From the NCBI GenBank assembly GCA_024803745.1, contig JANJXV010000024.1, positions 17,865,927 to 17,929,926 on the forward strand: DNA of 64,000 nucleotides, written 5' to 3'. Numbering within the stretch: position 1 is the stretch's first letter; every line of letters begins with the position of its first letter. This DNA comes from Megascapheus bottae (taxonomy: Eukaryota; Chordata; Mammalia; Rodentia; Geomyidae). Under the pieces are notes generated by a model that was not told the origin of the DNA, searched no databases, and saw only the letters and a program-made list of their open reading frames with translations. This document shows, in pieces, positions 10,590 to 24,275 of this stretch. The translations under genes were made by a program, and so were the position numbers.

Positions 10590-11190
10590 ACAAGTATGTA
10601 AATACTTGAATATCGCCACAAATTCAGAGTAAATTGGACTCACAAGCTAATGCAGTCATTATTAGGGATTGAATCACTCACTCTGAAGCCATTATCTGAT
10701 ACATTTCAAAAATAAACATTTAGTAGACATGACACTTCTCCTGTGGATGGAATAGAGCCATCAGCAGTCACGTGGGCCATGAATTAGAGAACAGGGCTGG
10801 TCCCGTGCATGTAGGCAGTCATGAAAGGACATTTATGTAAAGATGTACCTAGAGACCATTACACATGCAGGCAAAACCAGATTGCTTGCTCATTGTGAAG
10901 AGTTTTCTAAAATAAGAAAACCTCATATACAAGGTATTCACATATCTATTCATAGAGAAGTGTATCAAATTCAGATTGAGATCAGATTTTGTTGATACTT
11001 TTTATCATGTTGTCATTAGAAATGTAGTGAGCTTAAAACAAATGAAGGAATACTTCATTGAACAACTGGTTGACTCTAACCATTGGGTAAGATGACCTCC
11101 AAAAGAGTAGAATGACCGTTATAAAATAAAAACCACCAACACCATCATATCTGGAAACCAGATATGTCACACAGAAAAGTAAGTATGAGA
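10426..11190. other. Mostly unique DNA with small tandem repeats
   Basis: It holds a 15-bp tandem duplication (agctgagctttgtat at 10506-10520 and 10521-10535) and a (CT)n run at about 10556-10586. Nothing else is assigned. Confidence 0.6.
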
Positions 11191-11451
11191 GCTGGGTGTT
11201 GGTGGTTCATGCCTGTAAGTCTAGCTACTCAGGAGGCTGAAATCAGAGGATTATGATTGGAAGCCAGTCTAGGCAAGAAAGTTTATTAGACTCTTATTAC
11301 CAATAAAACATCAGAAAAGCAGTAGTAGAGCTGTTTCTCAGAGTGGTAGAGAACCAGCATTGAGCAGAAGAGCTCAAGGACAGTACCTAAGTCCAAGCCC
11401 CATGACTGACCAAAAAAATAAAAATACAAAAGAAAGAAAAGAAAGAAAGAA
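11191..11451 (+). mobile_element. Composite SINE (7SL/B1-like + Geo)
   Basis: The head 'gctgggtgttggtggttcat', 'gcctgtaagtctagctact' and 'caggaggctgaaatcagagg' is clearly 7SL/B1-like. It is followed by 'gactcttattaccaataaaa' and a Geo half ('agagaaccagcattgag', 'aagtccaagccccatgactg'). The tail is A-rich with GAAA repeats. Confidence 0.85.
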
Positions 11452-11689
11452 GTAGCTATTAGTTGTTTCCTTCTATCTGTTTTTCTCCCACCCATACATT
11501 GGCCCATTCACAAGGTTATTTATTTTCTGAAAAAAAAATATTGTGAGAAATTTGGAACAACAAAGACATACAATCAGAATGATTTATGCTTTGTGCAAGG
11601 GATTGAAATAATTTAAAAAGACTCAGGTTTTGTTTTGAATCAGAAAATTCTTAGACATAGACATAAATACACAGACATAAATATAGAGC

Positions 11690-12420
11690 TTGATGAATTT
11701 CTGTAAGGTAAATTCATCTGTGCAATCATCACTTGCAGATTAAGATTCAAACATTTCTCCTAATTCTTATTTTTGACCCTTGCCAATCATCGTATTAGTT
11801 TTGGCCTATATAATAAGCTTTGTGATAGCTGCATTCAGGGTTGCTGGTCTTTGAGACAAGAGTCCACCAGCAGTCCTCTGGCTCTCCAATGAAGATTCAT
11901 AATGTGGCCTCTTAAGTGGTGGTTTCTCTGTTTATCCCAACTGAATTTTTCTTACAATGCCTCCAGCTGGAGGCTGAATGCTTGAAAGCTCCCTGGAGAG
12001 CTGCTAACCAAAGCCCACATTCAAAGATGTCAAGATTCTGGAATTGGAGGTCCTTGTCCTCCACTCAAGGGTCAAGTGTGTGAGAAGATCTTTTCCTCCC
12101 TACTTTCCTGACTAAGATCTGTCTTTACTGATTTTCTTGTCATCCCTAGACCCATTCAAATTAACAACCATTTTTAAAAATTTTCATTAATAACTTTAAC
12201 TTCTTTTATATTCAATTTCAGTGAAATAGAATTATATAAAATTGGCCATTTGGAGTCTGATGTGTTGGGATCATAATTTTGTTTACTAGAGCTGGTTATA
12301 TTTTTCAGTGAAGCATCATTTCATTGTATTTCATGACTATATAATTTTTATTATTAAGCCACCCTGTGATTTATGTATTTATTCTGTTGCTAAGGGACAG
12401 TTGGGTCATGCTTTCTTTGA
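11690..12420 (-). mobile_element. Ancient L1 remnants, antisense
   Basis: Two patches (about 11690-11800 and 12150-12420) resemble old L1 antisense sequence: 'gtgcaatcatcacttgcaga' and 'gctaagggacagttgggtca'. The stretch between them is unassigned. Identification is by loose resemblance only. Confidence 0.4.
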
Positions 12421-12597
12421 TAGAGAACAAAAATGTTGTTCCAAGAATCATGTGTTCAAAGCTTGGCTGCCACCCTGTGAGAACTGATAGGCAACGGTGG
12501 AACCTTCTAGAAGGTGGTATCTAGTAGATGGAATTTAGGTCATTGGAGGATACTCTTTAGAGTTGTTGGGACTTCAGTCATCATTCGTGCTCTCTTG

Positions 12598-12669
<72 letters not shown>

Positions 12670-12960
12670 TCCGCCCCCCCCATCTCCTCTCTCCTCTTAT
12701 ATTTTTCCTTGGGCCTACTTGAAGTGAATCATCTTCCTCTACCATGCACTCCCACTGCTGGGATATACTGTGCTCCTACAGGCTCAAAGCAATCATACCA
12801 AGTGACCATGGATAGAAAGCTCTGAAACTATTAGCGAAAGTGAGTCTTTGGCCCTTGACTCTGAGAACACTATGTGTTTGGATCTCCCTAAAGGTTGCTG
12901 TCAAAATAGAGAGCTTTGCTTCTCTACACCTACAAACTAAGGTGGATATCCCTTCCATGC
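12421..12960 (+). mobile_element. Possible LTR (MaLR-like) remnant with (TC)n
   Basis: 'tggaaccttctagaaggtgg' and 'gaatttaggtcattggagga', a CT-rich centre and a later 'gaccatggatagaaagctct' recall the layout of mammalian MaLR LTRs. No terminal TG...CA or duplication was found. The assignment is tentative. Confidence 0.3.
12599..12667. repeat. (TC)n microsatellite
   Basis: About 68 bp of nearly pure TC, followed by a C-rich stretch. The homopurine/homopyrimidine mirror symmetry could form triplex DNA. Confidence 0.97.
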
Positions 12961-13044
12961 TTGCTGGCCTGGCTCAAATCATTGCTGCTGATACCAGAGC
13001 CAGAGGCTTCTTGTAATATGAAGATGTTCTTTTATCAGTGAAGA

Positions 13045-13101
13045 AGGGAAAGAGGGAGAGAGAGAGGGAGGGAGGGAGGGAGAGAGAGAGAGGGAGGGAG
13101 G

Positions 13102-13168
<67 letters not shown>

Positions 13169-13187
13169 AGGGAGGGAGGGAGGGAGG

Positions 13188-13250
<63 letters not shown>
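13045..13250. repeat. Compound (GA)n/(GGGA)n tract
   Basis: About 200 bp of pure purine on the plus strand, mixing GA and GGGA units in alternating blocks. Reading frames of Arg/Glu or Ser/Leu repeats on both strands are artefacts of this tract. Confidence 0.97.
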
Positions 13251-13253
<3 letters not shown>

Positions 13254-15080
13254 GGAGAGGAAGAGGAAAGAGGGAAGGGCTAGGAGGAAAAAAATGACAT
13301 TTTTTTTGTTTGATTATCTTACAAAGCACATCTCATCCATTATACCATTTTAATTGTTGAGTTCAGCCCCTACAGGTGATGGATTATGTTAAAGGATGGG
13401 AATGGGGACTAATTAGAAGCCCGTTTTCAAAAGGTGAAGAGTATAAAATTCCTTGAAAAACCTTTGAACTTACTGACTTCCATTTCCACTCTGTAAGTGG
13501 TAAGGAAGAAAAATGAAATACATGCCAAATTAAAATTTGTTTTACACATTTTCCTGTGCCACTCAACAACTTTTTGAATTTAAGTTTGTTTTAATCACAT
13601 TGTGTATTATGGAAGCTACTGAAAGATTTTAGAAATTCGAATTTCTCGCCCCCCCATACAAACACAAAGAAAACAAACAAATGCAGAACCAGATAAACAA
13701 GTTCTTTAAAGCCAAAGCCTAACAGGTTATATGTCAATGGGATTATTATTTTTTTTCAGAGAATAAACCATCAGCTTCTTCAGTATGCCATTGAATCTCA
13801 ATAGGTAGACGGGCTTAAAACTTCCCAGGTTAGAAGGGTAGGGCGGGATTTTGCCACACCTGGGTAATTCAGCATTTCAACAGCTCCCTATTAATCCAGG
13901 AAACAGAATTGTCTTTGAAAAACAGAAGAACTGATTAAAATTTCTGTCTCTGTGATTACTAACAACATCTGTTTTGTGCCCTGGGGTCCTTCTTTATCCT
14001 TAGTGTGTTTAGAGTTTCAAAGATTTCTTTTCTGCACCTGGTATCAGATGAGTCTTTGACTCTCATCAAGAAGATGTTAAAGTTAATTTATTCCACTGCA
14101 AAGAAAAGACACCTATGTTCCTCAGAGGTAACTAACATGGGAAAAGAAGCACAGAAGGTTCCTGCTTTTATTCTGTTTGTACAAGGGCAATAGCATAGGG
14201 AGTTTAGGATGTAGGCATGCTTAATACAAATTAGTCAGGGTAGGCTCAATTATGAAGACCTGGCATGCAGACAAAGAAGGGCATGTAAGGAAAGTTTTAA
14301 CTGCTAAATCCTGTAGTGTGCTAGGCCATTGAAAAACAAATATGTCTTCCTGGATGGGAATCTATCTTTTAATTTTACAATCTCAAGAATGATTAGATTG
14401 TAGACTCCTGTGGGAATTTTGAAATCTATGAGCCATCTTTCTAGAAAAGTATATACTTTCACATGCATCCAAAAGTTAATAAGTCTCTGATGTTTCACAG
14501 ACTCCTATCATCCTACACATGGATTTCCAAAAAAGAAACTGCTGGGATGGAAAATGGGAATTTATGAAATCAGGTATTTTTTTTAAGGAGGAATGCATAT
14601 TTTAAGCTTTTGAAATCCCCTGAGAGATCTCTAATAGTCTTGTTGCAGGGTCAGTGTTGACAATACTGGGTGAGTCCATGAAGTATTTCTGCTATTGTAG
14701 TTCCTAAACTTTTGTTATGAAAGAATAACCTAAGAAACTTGCTAAAAATGTAGATTTCTGGAAATTAAGCACAAATAAATATTGATTCAGTAGGTTGTAG
14801 CTGATGTTTGAATATTTGACTTAGAAGCACATTGAATATATTAATTCAGGTGGTCCAGAAAACAAGCTTGGAGGAATATCCTGGAGAAGATTCACTAACC
14901 CATAGGTCAGGGGCTTGAACTATCTGCATATTTTCTATATTCCACAAGGTATTACCCATGTACTTAGACATATAACAAAAGGAACAAACAAAAATAGCAT
15001 CTATTACTTACTAGATTCTTATTTGTCCCAGATGGCCTCATAAAAGTTATTAATTCAATTTTTAAAAACTCACAAAATAG
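13251..15080. other. Non-repetitive DNA
   Basis: No assigned element. Short frames such as 14005-14193 (plus) show no domain. Confidence 0.45.
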
Positions 15081-15286
15081 ATGAGCACTGGTAGCAGCTA
15101 CTCAGGAGACTAAGATCTGAGGCTTGTGGTTTGAAGTCATAACAAACTACTCATCAAAAGCCTGAAGTGGTGCTGTGGCTCAAGTAGTAGAGTGCGAGCT
15201 TTAGGCCAAAAAAATCTCAGGGTCAGGACCTATACCCTGAGTTCAAGTCACTGGACTGACAAAAAACAATTAAAAAAAAAAACTTA
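15081..15286 (+). mobile_element. Composite SINE (7SL/B1-like + Geo)
   Basis: A shortened head ('atgagcactggtagcagcta') is followed by a Geo half starting 'gcctgaagtggtgctgtgg', with 'tggctcaagtagtagagtg' and 'ctgagttcaagtcactgg'. A 9-bp repeat, acaaaatag, flanks it at 15072-15080 and 15287-15295; with one indel the match extends further left. Confidence 0.85.
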
Positions 15287-15365
15287 ACAAAATAGAGGTT
15301 ACTGGATCACCCCACAGATGGTGTAATTGAACTTCATTAAACATTAACCTTATTTTTCTTGGTGG

Positions 15366-16170
15366 TAAAGACTGAATGTGGACTGTGGAGCAGTGATTCA
15401 GAGTAGAGTTATGGCTCTGCTTCAGAACCCCTATGACCCAGAAATTCCACTACTAGGCATTTACCCAATTGTCCAGAAACAAGGACATACTAAATCCACT
15501 AGCACAGCGATGTCCATTGCAGCACGATTTAGCATAGCAAAGATATGGAACCAACCCAGATGTCCCTCAGTTGATGAGTGGATCAACAAGATGTGGTATT
15601 TGTACACAATGGATTCTATGCTGCTGTCAGAAAGAATGACATCATCCCATTTGTTAGGAAGTGGAAAGACTTAGAAAAAATCATATTAAGTGAAGTAAGC
15701 CAGACTCAAAGGAACATAGGCTCAATGGTTTCCCTCATTTGTCAAATTCAGTAGAAACCTTGGGCTCTCCTAGCAGAGATTTGCAATAGAGCAAAACCTA
15801 GATACACAAGGCCACATAGTATGACACTAAATGAAAGGACCTCTAGGATATAGAAACATAAGCCATATAATGAGTGATTGTTGTCCTTAATGTACTATGT
15901 TATCTCTCATTTCTTTTGCTGTCCCTTGGTTATCTCATATTGTTACAGTATCTCAATTTGTTATCTGATATATTGGATATATTTGTATTTGGATATTTGA
16001 AATTGGATAGGGAAGGGGGGAAAACAATGTGAGGGGTGGGGGCTGGGGGGAGGGAAATGGGGACCAAGACATGAGAAAGGGTGTCAATGTATGTGAAGTA
16101 ATGCACCTTCTGTCTGGCAAACATAATGTAACCCTTCTATTAATTACAATAAAAAAATATATGAAAAAAA
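15366..16170 (+). mobile_element. 5'-truncated L1, sense: ORF2 C-terminus and 3'UTR
   Basis: From about 15405 the frame encodes the end of ORF2, with peptides such as NPYDPEIPLLGIYP and QPRCPSVDEWINKMWYLYT. A frameshift then breaks it near 15610. The 3'UTR follows and ends 'taacccttctattaattaca' plus an A-tail. A G-rich polypurine stretch lies at about 16010-16060. No clear duplication was found. It belongs to the same subfamily as the copies at 37282 and 44915. Confidence 0.88.
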
Positions 16171-16482
16171 AGAAATCACCAGTAGGAGAGGTTAGGGCAC
16201 ACAGAGAAGGTGATGAAGAGTGAATGTGGCCAAAATAACTTATGAACATGTGTGAAAATGAAGCAGTTAAGCTCATGAGATTAGGTTGGCATAAGGAAGG
16301 AGATACTGGAGAAAGATGGAAGAGGTGAATCTGATCACAGTATGTTATATGCATATATGGACATGTCCAAATAAAACCCCTTGTATGGCTAATTGGTGCA
16401 AATGTAATTGGAGGGGGGCAACAATTGCTGCTCTTTCCTTGGTGCCTCACACAAGGTCGTGTGGCCTGTCCTCTTCGCTTAG
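16171..16482. other. Non-repetitive DNA
   Basis: No element recognised. Confidence 0.4.
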
Positions 16483-16700
16483 GTTATTCCTTGGGGCTTG
16501 AACTCGAGCCTAGGCGCTGTCCCTGAGCTCTTCAGGTCAAGACTGCCACCCTACCCCATGAGCCATAGCCTCACTTCCTGTTTTCTAGTGATTTACTGGA
16601 GATAAGAGTCTCATAGACATTAGTGCCTGGACAATCCTCAGAGCTCAGCCTCCTAAGTAGCTGGGGCTGCAGGTATGAGCCACCATGCCTGGTACCACAC
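16483..16700 (-). mobile_element. Composite SINE (7SL/B1-like + Geo)
   Basis: On the minus strand the head ('accaggcatggtggctcata', 'cagctacttaggaggctgag') is well preserved. A B1-like middle and the Geo half ('gaggctatggctcatggg', 'cctgaagagctcagggacag', 'gagttcaagccccaagg') follow. Confidence 0.85.
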
Positions 16701-17834
16701 AGCTTTTATAATGCTCTTTTGTTACTGTAGATCCTTTATTGGATTTTGAAGTAAAAAAATAAACTGAGACTCAAACTTAGTCCTCCTCCTGTCATGTAAA
16801 AAAAGTAGCTGTAACAAATTACCTAATGACCAATTTGCCTTGACTTTCTGGGTAGAATGGCTGTTGCTTTGAAGCAATGGACAGTTTTTCTTATTTCACC
16901 AAGGTATCATTTATCCTTTAGCTAAAAGCTTTTTTGGAATTCCCTTACTTAGTGCTTATGTTTACCGAATTTGTCAGTCTTATTAGACTTAAATACTGAA
17001 CCTTTAAATTCCTGGACTCACCCAGGAGCATCCACATTTCGAGTGAGCAGGCATGTGTGTTCATATCACACTAGCCTATGAATAGAGATATCAGGTATTG
17101 CGATTTGAGCACAGAATGTCCAGCACTCATATCTATTAAAGCCTCAGTCCCCATCTGGTTTTGGGTGGTGAAGGAAAATTTAAGAGGTCTCTGTGGTGAC
17201 TGGGTTGTGGTGGGCAGAGCAGAAATAGGTCAACATCTAGACTTCATCTTCCTTAAGCTAACTAACCAGTAACTAATATATTTGCCATGACTTTAATCAG
17301 TGTTATGTACTGTATAACATTCTAGTCAGCCATGGGTTGCATAAGGTTAAATGGAGGTGAAACTTCCATTTAGGTGTTGTAACATCAGAGTGCAGGCATG
17401 TTGATCCTTGATGTTTGTATATACATATTCTTACAGCTGGATAAATATGATAGTGATAATAAATGACCTACTTGTTTGTGTATTTACCACCCTATACTCT
17501 TATGCCATTATTGTAGTGTGTGTTTGTTCTACTTATGAAAAGTGCACATACTGTAACATTGTATCCTCTGTGAGAATGCATATATCTCCTGCTTACTGTG
17601 TCTGTTGATCGCATTGAGAGCCTGTGTCAGGTGGCTGATATCTTCTAGACTTTTGTAAATACACTCTCTGATGTTCTCATGACAATGAAATTAACTAATG
17701 GTACATTTTTTCAGAATGTAGCTTTACCATTAAGTGATTAATGACTGTACTTCATGTGTTTTGCTTTGCTAACCCATAAATTCCAAATTATCTTTTAGGT
17801 CCCTTTTCAGCTTTATAATCAAAGATAAATGCTC
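16701..17834. other. Non-repetitive DNA
   Basis: No gene or repeat recognised; chance frames only. Confidence 0.4.
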
Positions 17835-18145
17835 TCCTGGCCTCTTGAGTTTGAGCTTAGGGCTTTAGTCTCATTAGGAAGGCATTTAACTGGCTAATCC
17901 ATGCCTTCATCCCTTTCTTGCTGAGGTAGATTGTTAATTCTGAGGTAGGATCTTACCTTTTGTTGGTGCTATCTTGGACTGTGATCCTCCTATCATTACT
18001 TTTACCATAGCCTGATGAGACAGATCTTTTTCTGTTGAGATAAGTGTTTGTGAATTATTATGCCTAAGCTGGCCTGAAAGAGTGCTTCTCTTGGCCTCTG
18101 TTTCTCAAGTAGCTAGGATTAAGGTCATAGACATCCATGAAAGAT
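17835..18145 (-). mobile_element. Possible ancient ID/B1-type SINE remnant
   Basis: Weak antisense resemblance to tRNA-like sequence ('gagtttgagcttagggcttt') and, further right, to a B1 end ('tctcaagtagctaggattaa'). Very diverged. Confidence 0.35.
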
Positions 18146-18602
18146 TTATTTTTGTGTCTTCTCTATTTAAAACTGATTATTGAGAACTTCCTAGAGAGCA
18201 TTTCAAGTGTTTCCTGAATTAGATGGCTTTTCTTTCCTTGGTTCAGATTCTAACTTCCTTTTAAGGAATGCTGCCACAAAATAAGACTATCTAGTGATAT
18301 GTTCCATCATTCTTTTTTGATGAAGGATTCTTAGTCTATTAGACAGTCCCTGGAAGAAGAGACTAGGAAATAGGCAGTAGAGAGATGGAGGTATTAGAAG
18401 AGAGGGAATCAGATAGAGAACAGAAACACTGGGGCTTGAAAAAAAAATCTCAACTCATTACTGAGACAGTATTAGAAGTGCTGGAGCAAATTTTCAAAAA
18501 CTGTATCTTAAATCACACCAAAAAGGACCAGGTAGGAGTTTAGAAATCATATATTTCTAGGTAAGATGGTAATCAATTGTCTATTAAAATAAAGAAGGAG
18601 GT
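18146..18602. other. Non-repetitive DNA
   Basis: Nothing assigned. Confidence 0.4.
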
Positions 18603-18780
18603 GGGCCAGGAGTTTGGCCTAGCGGTAGAGTGCTTGCCTAGCATGCACAAACACCCAGGTTTGATTCCTTGGCACCACATACATAGAAAAAAGCTGGAAG
18701 GGTAGAGCTCTGGCCTTGAGAAAAGTCCAAGGACTGTGCTCAGGCCCTGAGTTCAAGCCCCACACCTGGCAAAAAAAAAT
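18603..18780 (+). mobile_element. IDL-Geo SINE with internal deletion
   Basis: The left monomer is complete, then 'aaagctggaag' joins directly to 'ggtagagctctggccttgag'. About 20 bp of Geo that includes its A-box-like region ('tggtgctgaggctcaagt') is missing. The Geo 3' half and A-tail are intact. Flanking repeats are A-rich (aaaataaaga at 18586-18595 and near 18777) and not decisive. Confidence 0.88.
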
Positions 18781-19770
<990 letters not shown>

Positions 19771-21649
19771 TATCTGTTGAAGTATAATTCTAAGAAGATG
19801 CTGGTACCAGTTCAGAGAGTATTGATTAGGAACATCTTAATCCATTGAGACCAGTTGTATACCAATAAAACGAGATCACAGAATAACAATACTACCTTGA
19901 AGCTGGATTTAATTAATGTGGCAACACAACAGGGTCCTGTTCATGGGAGTGGGTTGGGATTCCATGGGTAGACAAGGGCCAGTGATATAGTACAGAGCAG
20001 AGATTTTTTGCTGTGAATACTTCTTTCTTTAAGATTTGGCTATCCTAGTTGCTCTTTAAGATTCACTTTGAGAGGTTGTTACAATCATCAAATGACTTAT
20101 TTCTCATCTTCTATCATGTTGACTATCTTAAAACAGTTCCTGGGTCAAAGATAAAATGTTTGGTTGGCAATCACCACACTGTCATCTGTAGTCTGTCTGG
20201 AAGTCAGAGGGTGTAGGCTTTTAAAACAAATGGCCACAATGACGGGACATCAGAGGTCCAGGAAAGTTCATTTTTGCTATGAAAAGAAGGACTTAGATTG
20301 GTTGAGCTTATGAAGCCACTATTAGGTGAAAACACATCCTGCTTAGATAAGTTAGGAACCATTGTGAGAGGGCACAGGCAAATAAGCTCCTGGGCTATTA
20401 ACTTGCTACGTGTTAGAAGCATGATAGATCTTTCTTTCCATTCCACCTGGGGTGTTCTTTCTGCACTAGAGTAGCATGAAGACCCAAAGACTTTCTCTCT
20501 AGGTGATGACAGGCCATCATCCCATCCTGCAAATCAGAAAACTCTCACTTCTCCCTTTGTTCAAAGAGCAGACTGTTCTCTTTGATCAGTGCTGGTCTCC
20601 CTTCTGTTCACAGGCCAAAGCCATAATTGAAGCCTTGTATATACTTCCCATATAGCTGGCCCACTTTCCTATCTATTGTTTTGTGTCACAGGCAATAATG
20701 TTACTTAGCCCTATAACACTAATAACTAAAGTAGAAGACCAGAATGTGTGTCCTGAGTATATCAATACTATATTTGGTTGTACAAGCAGTGTCCAACTTT
20801 TGTAATTCTTTCTTGAAATGGTTGAGAATGTTGTAAAAAAACATTCAAGTCACTTTGTTTTATATTTTCTGTCTTTATAAAAGAGTTGATGCTCTCATTA
20901 TGGGATATCAGGTTTTAGAGGCACTTTACTCTATAAGCTTTACCTAATGATAAAGATAGGAATGTGGTATGTAATGTATTACCAATTTTTTTTGTTAGTT
21001 TACAGGGACATCTTAGTGTTTACAATGTTCCTGGTGAAGAAATGGTGGCTTATAGACTAATTACTTTGGCTGGAGCTCTAGAGGGAATATCCATCTGTGT
21101 TAGAATTTAATAAATGGATTTGCCTTAAATCATACAATTCACCTTTGAGTTATGCCACAGTGTTTGTCCATGAGTCTTTGAAGAATCCACCCTGGAAGAT
21201 TTCATGTAATGGTAGCATGTCAATACTTATTGGCTATATGAAAAGCTTCTGAGGTCATAAAAGATAGAGGCCAGTGCTCCATTGCTGCATTGTGCCAGGC
21301 TTTCTTCCTATAAGTCATCAAAGAAAGCTACAAATATTTGGTTGCTTCTAGATGGCTCCAGACACCTTGATCTATGTAACTATTGTATACTGGAAATCGG
21401 CTGCCTGAAAATAACTGTAGAACACTGGGAATGAATCTGTCCCAGGTAAGCTGTGCCATAGCCAGTACTGCTCTTCCATGTGTCTCTCTATGTACTTCCC
21501 TTAGGTGATTTACTTAAGTGTGAATTTATTTGTTAAATATATATTCTCTAATGAATTATCTAGTAAATAAATAATGAATACATTTTTTAAGAATTGTCTT
21601 TAAGTAATTGTAGAGAGGAGGTGTTATATAACAAAGCAGTTTATGAATA
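19771..21649. other. Non-repetitive DNA
   Basis: Nearly 1.9 kb without a recognised repeat or gene. Confidence 0.45.
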
Positions 21650-22400
21650 CAATCTTGACCCATGTCTCCTCTTCAGTGCTGTCATCACCCCCCCTTCAAC
21701 CCAATCCCTTTCCTTACTTCTCTTCTTTTTGTGGTATACACAACAAATTCTTTAGTGTGTTCTCCCTGCCTTCCCTCCTTCATTTTTCATGCCCTCTCTC
21801 CTCAGTCCCACTCTCTGTCTTAGGTGTACCCATTTCCTGGTGTTGATTTTGTTGGGTTTTGACCTAGTTTTCCAAAAGATGAACTCTTTTGACTCTAGAG
21901 TTTTTCTTATACTCATGTTGGTTCATTTATAACCACTTGCATACCCTGTATGTTTACTTATAGATTTATAGGCACATTCTAGCTGCCTTAACTCAAGGAA
22001 ACCATGCAAACTTTGCTTCTCTGGGTCCGGCTTCCTTTGCTTAATATATTTTTTCCAAGTTATAACATTTCAGAATGGAAAAGTAAAATTCTGGTTGGGA
22101 GTTTGGCATAGTGGTAGAGTGCTTGCCTAGCATTCACAAAGACCCAGGTTCTATTCCTTGGTACCACATACATAGAAAGAAGCCAGAAACGGTGCTGAGG
22201 CTCAAGTGGTAGAGCTCTAGTTTTGAGAAAGCCCAAGAACAGTGTTCATGCCCTGAGCTCAAGCCTAGGACTGGCCAAAAAGAAAAATAATAAAAGTAAA
22301 ATTCCATATTCCACAAGGAAAATACCACATTTTCTACATCCATTTGTCCATTGAAGGGTTATCTGGACTGATTCCATATCTTGGCTATTTATGATGCATT
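21650..22400 (-). mobile_element. L1 3'UTR/ORF2 end, antisense, with nested SINE
   Basis: Antisense L1 landmarks: 'tctctgggtccggcttcctt', 'gcttaatatattttttccaa', and after the SINE 'cacattttctacatccattt', 'gaagggttatctggactgat'. It is diverged and boundaries are approximate. A younger IDL-Geo copy splits it. Confidence 0.7.
22092..22293 (+). mobile_element. IDL-Geo SINE nested in L1
   Basis: A full dimer inserted in the antisense L1. It is flanked by a perfect 11-bp duplication, aagtaaaattc, at 22081-22091 and 22294-22304. The Geo half reads 'gtgctgaggctcaagtgg', as in the other IDL-Geo copies. Confidence 0.92.
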
Positions 22401-22935
22401 TTATTTAGTTTTATTCTACATTCTCAGAAGACTGACATTCATTGTGAGACTGATGTCTGTGTAGATAAAATCAAACTTGAATCTATTCCTTATCCCCAGT
22501 TTCAACATGGGGATAGTTATTAAGATTCTTGGAGTGCTGTGATGTATTCTGGCTTCCAACTTACAAATATCATTCCACTCAAGTGGATGTCTGCATTGGG
22601 AGTGATATTGCTTCAAGGGTATATTACTGTGCTTAACAGTAATTGCAAATGCAGACTCTCATCTTAAACATATCCTGTTTATTTCAGTGCGTAAGTTACA
22701 GGAAGTCTCCATGTCAGGAATTTGTGTCAGTAATGTCACTGACCATTTATTTCTAGATCTGACACCCCAGTGATTTATCTGACTAGAAAAATAGCTGCAT
22801 TTTAGTGCAAAAACATTTCTTTCTAGACAAGGTCATACTTGAGTTCTAGATTCAGTTTATAAATAAGAGTAGTAGGTCACAAGTAAATGCCATTTACTTC
22901 ATAGGAATATACATTAGGGAATGGTTAATGTGTCA
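22401..22935. other. Non-repetitive DNA
   Basis: No element recognised. Confidence 0.4.
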
Positions 22936-23550
22936 AAAACAAGGACATGCCTAGCAAGATAAATAGAAAGCCTACAGACTGGAAGAAGACCATTAACTAG
23001 CTATATAACAGACAAGGGCCTTATATATAAAATATACTTAGAGCTCAAAAAATTAAACTCTCCTAAAAGAAATCCTCCAAGAAACAACTACCTCATTATA
23101 AGTAGGATAATGACTTAAAGAGGGACTTTTCTGAAGAGGAAATAAGAATGGCCAATAGACACATGAAGAAATATTCAACATCTCTGGGGCCATAAAAGAC
23201 ATGCAAATCAAAACAATATTGAGATTCCACCTCACCTCAGTTAGAATGGCCATTATCAAGAAAACTAATAACAGATGCTGACAGGGATATGGCCAAAAGG
23301 GAGTACTACTACACTGTTGGTGGGAACCTAAACTTGTTCAACCAATCTGAAAAGCAGTATAGAGATTCTAAATATAGAGATCCCCTATGGCCCAGCAAAA
23401 TTCCACTCCTGAGTATTTACCCAAATGTCCACAAACAAGGTTACATTAAAGCTACCAGCACAACTATGTTCACTGCAGCATTATTTACCATAGCCAAGAT
23501 ATAGAATCAAGCCAGCTGTTTCTCAGTAGAAAAATGGATCAAAAATATGG

Positions 23551-23605
<55 letters not shown>

Positions 23606-24275
23606 CGTAATTTTGTGCTGCCATCAGACAACATGACATTGCCCCATTTGTAAGGAAATGGAAAGAGGAAAAACTTGGAAAAATCATACTAAGTGAAGTA
23701 AGCCAGACACAAAGAATCATAGGCTGTTTAGGTTCCCTCATATGTAATAATTAATACATGTCTAGTCATAATATAATACATATCTAGTAGTACATGTCTA
23801 GTAATAATTAATACAATGTCTAGTCCAAGCAGAGGATCAAAATAGCTTAATATATACATATGACTGTATAAAATGATGCTAATCTAAATGAACTACAAGT
23901 TAGTGTACTATGTGCAGTTATTTATTTTTCCCTTTGCTTTTTACTTTTTCCTTTGGTTTACTCCCTGTTGTCACTGTTTTTGACTTTCGTATCTTTTATA
24001 TTGTATATAGGTTTGTCTGATTTGGCAATGAAAAGGGGAGTCACAGAAATGGTGAGACAAATACAAACGGCAAACCAATGCAATAATGATATCCACAAAA
24101 CATTGTTGGAAATGAACTTTACAATTTGGGTAGTGGTGTGGGAGGCAGTTCAGTAGGAGGGATAGTGGGAGAAAACAAGAGAGGGAGTAACCGTGTTTGA
24201 CAAGAATGTACTCATTTCATCACTTACAAAAGTATCCCCTCTGTACATCCCCTTTACAATAAAAAGGAAGAAATT
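22936..24275 (+). mobile_element. 5'-truncated L1, sense: ORF2 C-terminal part and 3'UTR
   Basis: Degenerate ORF2 can be followed from 'gcctagcaagataaatagaa' to the C-terminus. Recognisable peptides include PLWPSKIPLLSIYPNVHKQG and TSTTMFTAALFTIAKI. The 3'UTR ends 'tatcccctctgtacatcccc' plus an A-rich tail near 24262. A (CA)n tract has expanded inside the coding part. No duplication was found. The 3' end differs from the 15366-type tail, so this is another, probably older subfamily. Confidence 0.85.
23555..23602. repeat. (CA)n microsatellite within L1 ORF2
   Basis: About 48 bp of CA at the point where related L1 copies have a short 'tatatacacaatgg' sequence, so it appears to have grown from the L1 itself. 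Confidence 0.95.

Noticed and set aside
12421..12960. Complete LTR retrotransposon
   Set aside because: Only a vague MaLR-like layout is seen, with no paired LTRs, primer-binding site, or gag/pol reading frame.
13038..13329. Arg/Glu-rich and Ser/Leu-rich reading frames on both strands
   Set aside because: They are translations of the (GA)n/(GGGA)n tract; the same occurs at 39462-39696, 12514-12825 and 19562-19747.
15953..16450. 165-codon minus-strand frame
   Set aside because: It is antisense to an L1 3'UTR and downstream unique DNA, with no domain.
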